Shown: in pieces, positions 45,688 to 54,687 of the stretch
Position numbering within the stretch: position 1 is the first letter of the stretch
How the letters are laid out: every line of letters starts with the position of its first letter
Source: DATBGO01 sp036558005
GTDB taxonomy: Bacteria > Actinomycetota > Actinomycetes > Streptosporangiales > Streptosporangiaceae
Reading direction: 5' to 3'
Assembly: GCA_036558005.1 (NCBI GenBank)
Contig: DATBGO010000059.1
Location: forward strand, 1 to 64,000
DNA: 64,000 bases
The notes under the pieces: model-generated
The model's input: the letters and a program-made list of their open reading frames with translations, nothing else
What the model was told of the DNA's origin: nothing
The model's database searches: none
Made by a program: the position numbers and the translations under genes

Positions 45688-46101
45688 TCAGCGCAGTTCC
45701 TGGATCCGGACCATGTTGCCCGCGGGATCGCGGAAGGCGCAGTCACGGATGCCGTACGGCTGGTCGACCGGCTCCTGGACCACCTCGGCGGCATCGCTGG
45801 CCTGCACGCGCTCGAAGGTGCCGTCGAGGTCCTTGGTGGCCAGGAGGATCCAGCCGTAGGTGCCCTTGGCCATCATCTCGGCGATCGTGCGGCGCTCGTC
45901 GTCGGTGATGCCGGGATCGACGGCCGGCGGCGCCAGCAGGATGGACGTGTCGGGCTGGCCTGGCGGGCCGACAGTGATCCAGCGCATCTTGCCGGACCCG
46001 ACATCGGTGCGGACCTCGAAGCCGAGAGTGTCGCGGTAGAAGGCCAGCGAGGCCTCCGGGTCGTCGTGCGGCAGGGAGCTGGCGTGAATGGTGATGTCCA
46101 T
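45688..46101 (-). CDS. VOC-family glyoxalase-like protein
   Basis: A 137-residue protein of the vicinal oxygen chelate fold: two beta-alpha-beta modules, the first with ASLAFYRDTLGFEVR and the second ending in CAFRDPAGNMVRIQEL. ATG 46101 is preferred because relatives begin MDITIH; GTG 46110 is possible. It starts just after the AraC-type gene (stop at 46112), so the two form an operon. Its ligand is unknown; such proteins often bind small toxins or act as isomerases. Confidence 0.8.
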   Translation of the reverse strand: MDITIHASSLPHDDPEASLAFYRDTLGFEVRTDVGSGKMRWITVGPPGQPDTSILLAPPAVDPGITDDERRTIAEMMAKGTYGWILLATKDLDGTFERVQASDAAEVVQEPVDQPYGIRDCAFRDPAGNMVRIQELR

Positions 46102-46111
46102 GACAGTCACG

Positions 46112-46555
46112 CTAGTTGCGGCTCGTGACCGGCGCTTCTCGATTCCTGACCGGTCTGGTCACCTGTTTCGCCACGCAGGCGGGCATCCCCGCCGTCGCAC
46201 CCGCCGCGTCGCGCCGGTAGCTGCTGGGCGGCACGCCGACCAGTTCGGTGAACCGGGTGCTGAAGGTGCCCAGCGACGAGCAGCCGACCGCGAAGCAGAC
46301 CTCGGTGACGCTGAGGTCGCCACGGCGCAGCAGCGCCATCGCGCGCTCGATCCGCCGCGTCATCAGGTAGCTGTAGGGCGATTCGCCGTAGGCGAGCCGG
46401 AACTCGCGGCTGAGGTGCCCGGCGGACATGTGCGCGCCGCGGGCCAGCGCCTCGACGTCCAGCGGCTGGGCGTACTCCCGGTCGATCCGGTCCCGGACGC
46501 GGCGCAGCCGCGCGAGGTCGCGCAGCTGCTGCTCCCCGGCGGGCCTGCTGGTCAC
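46112..46555 (-). CDS. AraC-family regulator
   Basis: A 147-residue, mostly DNA-binding AraC protein. The two helix-turn-helix units are in VEALARGAHMSAGHLSREF and DLSVTEVCFAVGCSSLGTFS, with the usual RIERAMALLRRG linker between them. There is no separate ligand domain. GTG 46555 has AGGA 8 bases upstream; an ATG at 46606 abuts a 14-bp palindrome and has no site. It leads an operon with the VOC gene and is divergent from the aldo-keto reductase gene, which it probably controls. Confidence 0.85.
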   Translation of the reverse strand: MTSRPAGEQQLRDLARLRRVRDRIDREYAQPLDVEALARGAHMSAGHLSREFRLAYGESPYSYLMTRRIERAMALLRRGDLSVTEVCFAVGCSSLGTFSTRFTELVGVPPSSYRRDAAGATAGMPACVAKQVTRPVRNREAPVTSRN

Positions 46556-46606
46556 AGGCCCGATCCTACGCGGGCGTGCTGAGCTTGCGTCCCGGCGCGG
46601 TTGCAT

Positions 46607-46620
46607 TAGAGCGCGCTCTA
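46607..46620. promoter_or_regulatory. 14-bp perfect palindrome between AraC and reductase genes
   Basis: TAGAGCGCGCTCTA is a perfect palindrome in the 122-base gap between the divergent AraC and aldo-keto reductase genes. It is a likely operator or promoter element for one or both. Confidence 0.5.
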
Positions 46621-46677
46621 GCTCCTAGGCTCGCGATCGTGACGACAGGCACGAGCACACGCATGAGGAGGGAAGAT

Positions 46678-47634
46678 ATGCCCACCACCAAGCTAGGCGA
46701 CCTCACCGTCTCCGCTCAGGGCCTCGGCTGCATGGGAATGAGCGAGTGGTACGGCGCGGCTGACTGGGACGAGTCCATCGCCACGATCCAGGCGGCGCTC
46801 GACAGCGGGGTGACGTTCCTCGACACGGCGGACATCTACGGCGCCGGCCACAACGAGGTGCTGGTCGGCCGGGCCATCGCGGGCCGCAGGGACGAGGTGC
46901 AGCTGGCCACCAAGTTCGGCATTGACAGGTCCGGCGGCGGTGGCCGGGCTCGGGTCCTGCGCGGTGAGCGGTCCTACGTCAAGCGGGCCGCCGAGGCCAG
47001 CCTGCTCCGGCTCGGGGTCGAGGTCATCGACCTGTATTACCTGCACCGGCCGCCGCAGACCGCCGAGATCGAGGAGACCGTCGGCGCGATGGCGGAACTG
47101 GTCGCCGAGGGCAAGGTCCGCTACCTGGGCCTGTCCGAGGTGAACAGCGACCTGCTGCGCCGCGCCTGCGCGGTGCACCCGGTCACCGCGGTGCAAAGCG
47201 AGTACTCGCTGTGGACCCGCGACGTGGAGACCGACGCGCTCGACGCGCTGCGGGAGCTCCGCGTCGGGCTGGTGGCTTACTCACCGCTCGGCCGCGGCTT
47301 CCTCACCGGCACCGTGGACGTCAATGCCCTGGGCCAGGAAGACTTCCGGGCCGGCAACCCGCGCTTCACCGGCGCGGCGGCCGCGGCCAACCAGGCGATC
47401 GCCGGCACCGTGCGCAAGGTCGCCGAGGCCAAGGGGGTAACCCCCGCACAGGTCGCGCTCGCCTGGGTCTATGCCCAGCAGGAGCGGCTCGGCATCCCGG
47501 TGGTCCCCATTCCCGGCACCAAGCGGGTCACATGGCTCCAGCAGAACATCGCCAGCCTCGGCGTCACCCTCACCCAGGACGAGCTAGCCGTGCTCGACCC
47601 GCTCAGCAGCCAGGTGTCCGGCGCCCGCTACTAG
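46678..47634 (+). CDS. Aldo/keto reductase
   Basis: A 318-residue NADPH-dependent oxidoreductase of the AKR superfamily (YgaF/AKR13-like TIM barrel). The catalytic Asp and Tyr are in FLDTADIYG, Lys in LATKFG, and His in YYLHRPP; the cofactor end is PIPGTKRVTWLQQNI. ATG 46678 follows GAGGAGGGA. The divergent AraC gene and the palindrome between suggest induction by an aldehyde or electrophile, but the substrate is unknown. It is followed after 73 bases by an exporter gene on the same strand. Confidence 0.9.
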   Translation: MPTTKLGDLTVSAQGLGCMGMSEWYGAADWDESIATIQAALDSGVTFLDTADIYGAGHNEVLVGRAIAGRRDEVQLATKFGIDRSGGGGRARVLRGERSYVKRAAEASLLRLGVEVIDLYYLHRPPQTAEIEETVGAMAELVAEGKVRYLGLSEVNSDLLRRACAVHPVTAVQSEYSLWTRDVETDALDALRELRVGLVAYSPLGRGFLTGTVDVNALGQEDFRAGNPRFTGAAAAANQAIAGTVRKVAEAKGVTPAQVALAWVYAQQERLGIPVVPIPGTKRVTWLQQNIASLGVTLTQDELAVLDPLSSQVSGARY

Positions 47635-47707
47635 GAGGGCGGCGTGGACCGGGCCGGGCCGGGCGCCCAGAATGGACGCATGACCCCGATACCGGCTGCA
47701 TCGCAGG

Positions 47708-49180
47708 GTGGCTGAGCGGGCCAGCATCGCGGCAGCTGACCTGGCCGACGCGGGGCCGCCTCCTCGCGGCGGGCTGATCCTGACCGTGATCGCGACGTGC
47801 CAGCTCATGCTCGTCCTCGACGCGACGATCCTGAACATCGCCCTGCCGCGAATCCGCAGCGGCCTGGATCTGTCGGTCACCAGCCTTTCCTGGGTGGTCA
47901 ACGCCTACACGCTGACGTTCGGCGGGCTGCTGCTGCTCGGCGGCCGGGTCGGCGATATCTGGGGACGGCGCCGGGCGTTCACCGCCGGGGTGCTGGTGTT
48001 CACGCTGGCCTCGCTGGCGGCCAGCCTGGCCACCACCGGCGGCTGGCTGTTCGCCGCCCGGGCCGCCCAGGGCGTCGGCGCTGCCCTGGCTTCCCCGGCG
48101 GCGCTGGCACTGATCGTCACCAGCTTCGCCGAAGGACCCGTCCGCAACCGGGCGCTGGGCGTATACGCCTCGGTGTCCGGCCTCGCGATGGCACTGGGCA
48201 TGGTGCTGGGCGGCGTGCTCACCTACTGGGCGTCCTGGCGGTGGGTGCTGTTCATCAACGTGCCGCCCGGGCTGGCGGTGGCCGGGCTCGCCCCGCTCGT
48301 GCTCGCCGAGTCCGCGCGGCAGCGCGGCCGCTTCGACCTGGGCGGCGCGGTCAGTGCCACCGGGGGCGCGACCGCGCTGGTCTACGGTTTCGTCCGGGCT
48401 TCGTCGGCCGGCTGGGCGGACCCGCGGACCGTGGCCGCGTTCCTGGCCGGCGCGGCGCTGCTGAGCGCGTTCGCCGTCATCGAGACGCGCGCCCGGCAGC
48501 CCATCGCACCGCTGCGCCTGATCACCAGCCGCCAGCGGGCCGCCGCGTTCCTGATCAGGCTCCTGGTCACCGCCGCGTTAATCGGCATGATGTTCATGCT
48601 GACGCTGTTCGTGCAGGACGTCCTTGGCTACAGCCCGTTCCTGGCCGGGCTCGCCTTCCTGCCCTCGACGGTCACGATGGTCGCGGCCGGCCGGATCGCG
48701 CCCCGGCTGCTCGCCCGGCTCGGCCTGCGCCCGCTGACGATCTCCGGGGCCGTCCTGACCGCCGCCGGGATGGTGTGGGTGAGCCGGATCTCGGCCAGCA
48801 CCAGCTACCTGGCCGGGATATTCGGGCCGATGCTGCTGTTCGGGTTCGGCCTCGGCCTGCTGTTCGTGGCGGTCACCTACGCCGCGGTCGCGGGGGTGCG
48901 GGCGGAGGAATCCGGGGCCGCCTCCGGCCTGCTGAACTCGATGCAGCAGGCCGGCGGGGCGCTGGGCATCGCCACGATGGTGACGGTGGCCGGGCCCGCC
49001 GCGGTGGCCGGCGCGCACCTGCACCGGGCGGCACTGGTGGCCGGCATCAGCAGGGCGCTCCTGCTCGGGGTGGCCTACACCGGCTGTGTGCTGCTGCTCG
49101 CCCTGGTCAGGCAGGACGCGGAAGCGCCAGCCGGGCGGTCCCGCGGGCCGGCCGACAGCGAGGTTGACTTGCCCACATAG
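47708..49180 (+). CDS. DHA2-type MFS exporter
   Basis: A 490-residue transporter with about 14 membrane helices. The loop GGRVGDIWGRRRAF between helices 2 and 3 and GMVLGGVLTYWASWRWVLFIN (motif C and after) are typical of DHA2 drug/H+ antiporters. GTG 47708 is the start, with GGG close upstream but no strong site. It may share a transcript with the reductase gene upstream. The lanthipeptide genes are 2 kb away on the same strand; DHA2 proteins do not usually export lanthipeptides. Confidence 0.88.
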   Translation: MAERASIAAADLADAGPPPRGGLILTVIATCQLMLVLDATILNIALPRIRSGLDLSVTSLSWVVNAYTLTFGGLLLLGGRVGDIWGRRRAFTAGVLVFTLASLAASLATTGGWLFAARAAQGVGAALASPAALALIVTSFAEGPVRNRALGVYASVSGLAMALGMVLGGVLTYWASWRWVLFINVPPGLAVAGLAPLVLAESARQRGRFDLGGAVSATGGATALVYGFVRASSAGWADPRTVAAFLAGAALLSAFAVIETRARQPIAPLRLITSRQRAAAFLIRLLVTAALIGMMFMLTLFVQDVLGYSPFLAGLAFLPSTVTMVAAGRIAPRLLARLGLRPLTISGAVLTAAGMVWVSRISASTSYLAGIFGPMLLFGFGLGLLFVAVTYAAVAGVRAEESGAASGLLNSMQQAGGALGIATMVTVAGPAAVAGAHLHRAALVAGISRALLLGVAYTGCVLLLALVRQDAEAPAGRSRGPADSEVDLPT

Positions 49181-49361
49181 ATCCGGAATGCTCGGGCTTG
49201 TGCCTGCCGTCGGGGAATGGTGCCTTACCGCGGCCCGCCTTCCCGCCAGGTTTCCCCGACCGGGAGTTCTCCCTGCCAGCCCGCCCAGCTGTGGCATTTG
49301 CGTTCCTTGAAAGCATGGCCGGCCAGGAGCATCTGGCCCGGCTGAACCGCGGAGGGGAAAG

Positions 49362-50981
49362 ATGAGCGAGGTTACCGAGGCGCGCCAGGCGTACCGCGAG
49401 ACCGGATGGTGGCGGGATCAGACCTTCATCGACGACCTGCGGCGGAACGCCGCGCAGCAGCCGGCCAAGACGGCGGTGATCGGCCACAGCACCGATACCG
49501 GGCGGACCGACACGGTCGACTACGCGGAGCTGTCCCGGCTCACCGGCAGGATGGCCCACGGCCTGGCCGGCCTCGGGGTGCGCCGGGGCGAGTGGGTCGC
49601 GATCATGCTGCCCGACTGCTGGGAGATGTTCCCGCTCGCGCTGGCCTGCATCCAGGCGGGACTGCAGATCGTTCCCATCTCACCCGAGTTCCGGCGCGCC
49701 GAGATGGAGCACGCCTTCCGGCTCACCGGGGCCCGGCTGTTCATCACGGCCCCCGATTTCTCCGGCTTCCGCCCGGCCGAGGCGGCCAGGGAACTCGCGC
49801 GGGACGGCGGGCTGCCGGAGCAGATCGTCGTGTTCGGCGATGACCGGCCGGACGGCACGCTGTCGTTCGCCGAGCACTTCCTGGCCCCCGGGGAAACCGC
49901 GCAGAGCGAGCTGGCCGGCCGCTGCCTGACCCCGGACGAGCCATTCCTGCTCCTGTTCACCTCGGGCACGACCGGCACCACCAAGGCGGTGCTGCACAGC
50001 CAGAACACGCTGCATTCGAGCATCCGCGGCTACGCGGAGGCGCTCGGCCTGGACCACACGCTGGTCACGACCACGGCGCACAGCAACATGTACTACGTGG
50101 GGCTGGTCGTCCGGCTGCTCACCACCGTGTTCCTCGGCGGCACCGCCGTCTGCCTGGAACGGTGGGATCCGGCCGCCAGCCTTGACCTGATCGAGCGGCA
50201 CGGCGTCACCACGTTCTACGGCTCACCGCACTTCATGCGCCAGCTGCTGGCCGCCGCGCGGTCCCGCCCGCTCCGCGACAGCCGCCTCACCAGCGTCGTC
50301 TCGGGGTCGGCGCCAGTGCCGCCGCAGCTCGCCAGGCAGGCCAGGGAGGTGCTCGGCGTACGCCTGTACTCGCTGTGGGGGATGAGCGAGAACGGCGCGG
50401 TCACCTGCACCCGGCCCGACGACCCGCAGGACTGGGCCGCGCACAGCGACGGACGGCCCACCGGCGGCATGGAGGTCAGGATTGACCCGCTGCCCGGCCA
50501 GGACGACGGAGCCGGGCCGCTGTGGGTCCGGGGCGCGTCGCAGTGCCTGGGGTACTACAAGCAGGACGACATCTACGCCGCCTCGCTCGACGCGCAGGGC
50601 TGGTTCGACACCGGTGACCTGGCCCGCTCCGACGGGCGGGGCGGGATCCGGATCACCGGCCGGGCCAAGGACATCATCATCCACCAGAGCTCGAACCTGC
50701 CGGTGGCGGAGATCGAGGCGCTGCTCGGCAACCACCCGAAGGTGGCGGACGTGGCGCTGATCGGAATTCCCGATCCGGAGACCGATGAGCGGGCCTGCGC
50801 GATCGTGACCGCCGCGGGCGGCACCCCGCCGACGCTCGGGGAACTTCGCGATTACCTGCGCGACGCGGGGATGAGCGACTGGTGCTGGCCGGACCGGCTT
50901 GAGGTGATCGACGCCATGCCCCGCAACGCCATGGGCAAGATCCGCAAGGTCGACCTCCGGACGCGCTTCCGGACGCCCTGA
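49362..50981 (+). CDS. AMP-forming acyl-CoA synthetase
   Basis: A 539-residue member of the ANL superfamily that activates a carboxylic acid as acyl-AMP and then as the CoA ester. Motifs: P-loop LLFTSGTTGTTKAV (residues 204-217), YSLWGMSENG, the GWFDTGDLA adenylation motif, RITGRAKDIII hinge and the C-terminal lysine in RNAMGKIRK. The sequence is closest in feel to cyclohexanecarboxylate/short-chain fatty acid ligases. Start ATG 49362 follows GAGGGGAAAG. It converges with the methyltransferase gene, 14 bases away, and no pathway partner is adjacent. Confidence 0.9.
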   Translation: MSEVTEARQAYRETGWWRDQTFIDDLRRNAAQQPAKTAVIGHSTDTGRTDTVDYAELSRLTGRMAHGLAGLGVRRGEWVAIMLPDCWEMFPLALACIQAGLQIVPISPEFRRAEMEHAFRLTGARLFITAPDFSGFRPAEAARELARDGGLPEQIVVFGDDRPDGTLSFAEHFLAPGETAQSELAGRCLTPDEPFLLLFTSGTTGTTKAVLHSQNTLHSSIRGYAEALGLDHTLVTTTAHSNMYYVGLVVRLLTTVFLGGTAVCLERWDPAASLDLIERHGVTTFYGSPHFMRQLLAAARSRPLRDSRLTSVVSGSAPVPPQLARQAREVLGVRLYSLWGMSENGAVTCTRPDDPQDWAAHSDGRPTGGMEVRIDPLPGQDDGAGPLWVRGASQCLGYYKQDDIYAASLDAQGWFDTGDLARSDGRGGIRITGRAKDIIIHQSSNLPVAEIEALLGNHPKVADVALIGIPDPETDERACAIVTAAGGTPPTLGELRDYLRDAGMSDWCWPDRLEVIDAMPRNAMGKIRKVDLRTRFRTP

Positions 50982-50995
50982 GCGCGCCGGTGACG

Positions 50996-51802
50996 CTACT
51001 TCCTGACCGCCCCGATCACCTGGCTCAGGTAGGAGATGATCCGGCGCCGGGTCTGCCACAGCTCGTAGCGGACGTCGACCTCCCGGTCGTCCACGCTCCA
51101 GTACGCCGGATCGAGGACCTCGCGCACATCGCCGATCCACCGGTCCCGGCTCGTGTAGTGCTCGTCGAAATGCATCGGGCTCGAGATCACCAGCAGCCCG
51201 CCCGGCCGCACCAGGTGCCGCAGTTCGCCCACGAGCGCGACCGGGTCGTCCACCCGGTCGAGTACGTTCGCGCACGTCACGAGGTCGAAATAACCCTGCG
51301 GCCGGGGCACGTCCGGCGCGGTGACCTGGTAGACGAACGCCTGCGGGACCGGCTTGGGCAGCCGGGCCGGCTCGACCCGCCGGTGGGTGGGCCGCAGGAC
51401 GTCGTCTGGCATCGGCATCCACCGGTCGAAATCCTCGCCGAGCAGCAGCCGCCGGGCCCACGTGCAGAACGCGGTCGACGGCTCGGCGAGCACCAGCTCC
51501 TCCGCGCCAGGCAGGCGGCTGGCCAGTTCGTGCACCAGGCGGCCGGTGCTGCCCCCGACGTCACAGCCTCGCCGCACCTCCAGCCCCAGGCCGGCCGCCC
51601 AGGCAGCTGTCACGGCCGCGGCCCGCTGGTAGAAGTGACCCGGCCTGCCGTCGCCGATAAGGCCATCGGGCTCCAGCACCCGGGGCTCGGGCGGGGCCGG
51701 CTGCCCGTCGGGAAACAGGACGTCTCCCCACTCGGCGCGCAGGTAGATCGCCTGGTACTCCAGCGAGGCGTAACGGTCGGCGTAGACAAGGGATGCACTC
51801 AC
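50996..51802 (-). CDS. SAM-dependent methyltransferase
   Basis: A 268-residue class I methyltransferase: motif I region GCDVGGSTGRLVHELA (near residue 80), LVLAEPSTAF after it, and the FDLVTCANVLDRVDDP and LVRPGGLLVISSP segments in the expected order. GTG 51802 is the last plausible start before the sequence loses codon bias; the long extension upstream overlaps other genes. A weak ribosome-binding site precedes it. The substrate is unknown. It lies downstream of the small CxxC protein gene on the same strand but beyond a strong hairpin. Confidence 0.78.
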   Translation of the reverse strand: MSASLVYADRYASLEYQAIYLRAEWGDVLFPDGQPAPPEPRVLEPDGLIGDGRPGHFYQRAAAVTAAWAAGLGLEVRRGCDVGGSTGRLVHELASRLPGAEELVLAEPSTAFCTWARRLLLGEDFDRWMPMPDDVLRPTHRRVEPARLPKPVPQAFVYQVTAPDVPRPQGYFDLVTCANVLDRVDDPVALVGELRHLVRPGGLLVISSPMHFDEHYTSRDRWIGDVREVLDPAYWSVDDREVDVRYELWQTRRRIISYLSQVIGAVRK

Positions 51803-51910
51803 CCGAAAATCGTACGTTACCGCCCGTTCCCGGCGAAGCCGACGCCACACCAGCCTGGGCGGCACGCCATTCCCGCCGGTGAGCCCGGGCAGTGCCGGGC
51901 ATCGGCGCCG

Positions 51911-51944
51911 CACCTGTGCGCGGCGGTGCTGCCGCGCACAGGTG
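51911..51944 (-). terminator. Strong hairpin after the small CxxC protein gene
   Basis: A perfect 14-bp stem (51911-51924 with 51931-51944) with a 6-base loop, 10 bases beyond the stop of the leftward small gene at 51955. It most likely terminates that transcript and separates it from the methyltransferase gene. Confidence 0.7.
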
Positions 51945-51954
51945 AGCGTGGTAG

Positions 51955-52131
51955 CTACTCGGTGCCGGGGTATCCGACCGGATTGGCGGGCAGCAGGAAA
52001 TCCCAGCTCCCGGTCGCGTCGTGCGCCCCGCCGGCCGCGCAGTGGCCGTTGCTGTTGGGATCGCCGTTCCAGTACAGCGAATAGCACTTGTTGCAGAATC
52101 GCCAGTCGGGCTGGGCTGCGGGAATAGCCAT
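51955..52131 (-). CDS. Small CxxC protein of a repeated actinobacterial domain
   Basis: A 58-residue protein: WRFCNKCYSLYWNGDP, then HCAAGGAHDATGSWDFLL. This W-xx-C-xx-C, C-x-x-GG-xH and GS pattern is a small domain found singly or in tandem in actinobacterial and myxobacterial proteins; the cysteines and histidine could bind a metal. ATG 52131 follows AAGGAAG by about 8 bases, and a hairpin ends the transcript. No signal peptide is present. The function is unknown. Confidence 0.7.
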   Translation of the reverse strand: MAIPAAQPDWRFCNKCYSLYWNGDPNSNGHCAAGGAHDATGSWDFLLPANPVGYPGTE

Positions 52132-52215
52132 GAAAATCGCTTCCTTTCCTGATGCCGTTCGCGGGGTGCGTGCAATCACCAGAAACGGAGACACTGGCGC
52201 GGAGCCTGATACACC

Positions 52216-53604
52216 TCACAGCGCGCCGCTCAGCGCGAGCAGGACGCCGGCGGCGCCGCTGATGCCACCCAGGAACCGGCCGACTTCCATGTTCTCGTTG
52301 GGCGCGTGGTTGCGCTCGTCGGCGTTCGCCAGCGGCACGCCATAACACGGAACGCCAAGCGTGTCGGCGAACTCGGCAATCGGCAGGCTGCCGCCAAGCG
52401 CCGGGATCAGCAACGGCTTCTCACCGAGCCCGGCGCTGGCCCCGCGGATGACAGCCTCGGTGTAGGGCGTCTCCGGCAGCGTCCGCTGCGGTTCCATCGT
52501 CGCGCCGAAGGTGACCTTGATCTCCGGGTCGTGCGCCGCGACGTGAGCCCGGATCGCCGCGATCACGTCCGTGGTGCGCTGCCCGCCGACCAGCCGCATG
52601 TCGCACTTCGCCACCGCCACGTTGGGGATGACCGTCCGATGGTCGCCGGCGTCCTCGCAGCTGATCGAGTTGATCGTGAACGTGGGCTGGCTGAGGCGCT
52701 GATAGAAGCCGAGATCGGCGGGCGGTTCCATCGTGTCCACGCCGATCTGGCGCAGCACGCCGGTCACGTCGGCCGGCATCGCGTCCAGCGCGGCCAGCTC
52801 ACCCGCCGACAGCGGCGCCAGGCCAGCGCGGGTGCCATCGATCAGCACCGTGCCGTCCGCGGTGCGCATCGAGGCGAGCAGGTGGACGAGCCGCCAGGCC
52901 GGGTTCGGCGCCACTCCGCCCCAGTTGCCGGAGTGCAGCGGGGAGTTCGCTCCGCTGGCGCGCAACTGGAACGCGACGATGCCGCGCACGCCGAGGACCA
53001 CCGTGGCCCGGCCCGACTCGTGCACCGGGCCGTCGCTCCACACCGCGAGGTCGGGGCGGCCAGGCGCGCCCGGCGGGAACCGCCGGCCGATGGCGGCGGC
53101 CAGGTTCGGGCTGCCGATCTCCTCCTCGCCGTCCAGCACGAACGTAACCCGGCACGGCAGGTCGCCGGCCGCCTCCCGCAGCGCGCGCAGCGCCAGGAGC
53201 TGGGCGAGGTGCTGGCCCTTGTTGTCGCCCGTGCCCCGGCCGTACATCCGGCCGTCCCTGATGTCGGGCTCGAACGGCGGCGTGTGCCAGTCGCCGAGCG
53301 GGCCGGGCGGCTGAACGTCATAGTGGCCGTAGATGAGCACGTGCGGCGCGTCCGGCGGGCCGCCGGCGGTCCCGAGCACCAGCGGATGACCGCCGGTCTC
53401 GATCACTTCCGGGGCCAGGCCGCACCGGCGGGCCAGATCAGCCGCGTAGCCGGTGGCGGCGGGGAAGCCCGTCCCGTCGCGGCTCACGCTCGGCTGCCGG
53501 ATCCAGTCCGCCCATTCCCCGGTCAGTTCCTCGTGCCGGGCGGCGACCCACTGCCCGACGCCCGTCAGCACGGCCTGGCCATCAACCTGGGTCATGAGGG
53601 GCAC
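52216..53604 (-). CDS. M20-family dipeptidase
   Basis: A 462-residue metallopeptidase of family M20 (PepV/CNDP-like dipeptidase). Zinc ligands: His in HVLIYGHYDVQPP, Asp of GRGTGDNKGQ, Glu-Glu in FVLDGEEEIGS, Asp in LAVWSDGP, and His near the C-terminus in ERNHAPNENM. The lid domain lies around residues 200-320. GTG 53604 follows AGGA closely; ATG 53595 is an alternative with a longer gap. It is cytoplasmic and probably hydrolyses dipeptides or acylated amino acids. It diverges from the Rieske oxygenase gene by 78 bases. Confidence 0.88.
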   Translation of the reverse strand: MPLMTQVDGQAVLTGVGQWVAARHEELTGEWADWIRQPSVSRDGTGFPAATGYAADLARRCGLAPEVIETGGHPLVLGTAGGPPDAPHVLIYGHYDVQPPGPLGDWHTPPFEPDIRDGRMYGRGTGDNKGQHLAQLLALRALREAAGDLPCRVTFVLDGEEEIGSPNLAAAIGRRFPPGAPGRPDLAVWSDGPVHESGRATVVLGVRGIVAFQLRASGANSPLHSGNWGGVAPNPAWRLVHLLASMRTADGTVLIDGTRAGLAPLSAGELAALDAMPADVTGVLRQIGVDTMEPPADLGFYQRLSQPTFTINSISCEDAGDHRTVIPNVAVAKCDMRLVGGQRTTDVIAAIRAHVAAHDPEIKVTFGATMEPQRTLPETPYTEAVIRGASAGLGEKPLLIPALGGSLPIAEFADTLGVPCYGVPLANADERNHAPNENMEVGRFLGGISGAAGVLLALSGAL

Positions 53605-53682
53605 CCGTTCCTAGCCCGCGACGTCCTTGTACCACTGATTACCATCGATTCCTGGCCGACTGTAGGGCTGGATGGGGTGGCG

Positions 53683-54687
53683 ATGAATTCACCGGGAGTG
53701 TTCGCGGACCTGGCTACTCAGCGCGCGTGCTGGCATCCGGTCGCGTTCGCCAGCCAGGTCGCTGACCGCCCCGCGCACGCCGACCTGCTCGGTGAGCCGC
53801 TGGTGGTCTGGCGCGGGGCTGACGGCGCGGCCCGGGTGATGTCGGATCTGTGCGTGCACCGCGGCACCGCGCTGTCGCTGGGCCGGATCCAGGGCGACGA
53901 GCTGGTGTGCGCCTACCACGGCTGGCGGTACGGCGCTGACGGCCGGTGCGTGGCGATCCCGCAGAAGGAGGATCCGGCGGTGGTCCCGGCCAAGGCCCGG
54001 GTCCGCGCGTTCCGCGCGCAGGAACGGTACGGGCTGATCTGGGTCGCGCTGGAGGAGCCCCGGTGGCCGCTGCCCGAAGTCGCCGAGCTGGAAGACGGCG
54101 ACTGGGCGATCGTGGCGGCCGGGCCGTACCAGTGGCGCTGCGACGCGGCCAGGCAGGTGGAGAACTTCACCGATTTCGGGCACTTCCCCTGGGTGCATCC
54201 CGGGCTGCTCGGCGACCCGCGGCGGCCGGTGGTTCCCCGTCATCAGGTGCATGCCGGCGGGCACGTGCTGCGGTATGAGATCGTCCGCCCGGAGGCAGCC
54301 AACACCGAGGACTTCCCGGTGTTCGGCAACGAGCAGGCCGGGCCGCCGGAACGGCGCAGCCGCTACGAACTGCACCTGCCGTACACGATCGTGCTGCGGC
54401 TGGGCTGGGGCGGGCAGCGCGGCATGGTGTATTTCTTCGCCTCACAGCCCGTCGCCGCCGACCGCTGCGCGGGCTATGTGGTCATCGGCCGCAACTACAA
54501 CACCGATCAGCCCGATAGGGTCATCCGCGAGTTCGAGGACACCATCTTCGGCCAGGACCAGGTCGTGGTCGAATCACAGCAGCCCGAGCGCGTGCCGTTC
54601 GACCTGGCCGCCGAACTTCACCTGCGCTTCGACGCCGTCGCCGTCGCCTACCGCAAGGCCATGCGCGACCTAGGCCTGGCCGGTTAG
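53683..54687 (+). CDS. Rieske non-haem iron oxygenase, alpha subunit
   Basis: A 334-residue oxygenase component. The Rieske [2Fe-2S] cluster ligands are CVHRG and CAYHGW (near residues 58-80). The mononuclear iron site is in NFTDFGHFPWVHPGLLG, giving the usual Asp/Glu and two His. It resembles oxygenases of the vanillate demethylase/phthalate family, which need a separate reductase; none is nearby. ATG 53683 has a GGGGTGG just upstream. The stop codon overlaps the convergent DUF899 stop by three bases. Confidence 0.88.
   Translation: MNSPGVFADLATQRACWHPVAFASQVADRPAHADLLGEPLVVWRGADGAARVMSDLCVHRGTALSLGRIQGDELVCAYHGWRYGADGRCVAIPQKEDPAVVPAKARVRAFRAQERYGLIWVALEEPRWPLPEVAELEDGDWAIVAAGPYQWRCDAARQVENFTDFGHFPWVHPGLLGDPRRPVVPRHQVHAGGHVLRYEIVRPEAANTEDFPVFGNEQAGPPERRSRYELHLPYTIVLRLGWGGQRGMVYFFASQPVAADRCAGYVVIGRNYNTDQPDRVIREFEDTIFGQDQVVVESQQPERVPFDLAAELHLRFDAVAVAYRKAMRDLGLAG

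Noticed and set aside
47708..49180. MFS exporter as lanthipeptide transporter
   Set aside because: DHA2 proteins export small molecules; it is closer to the reductase gene and more than 2 kb from lanM.
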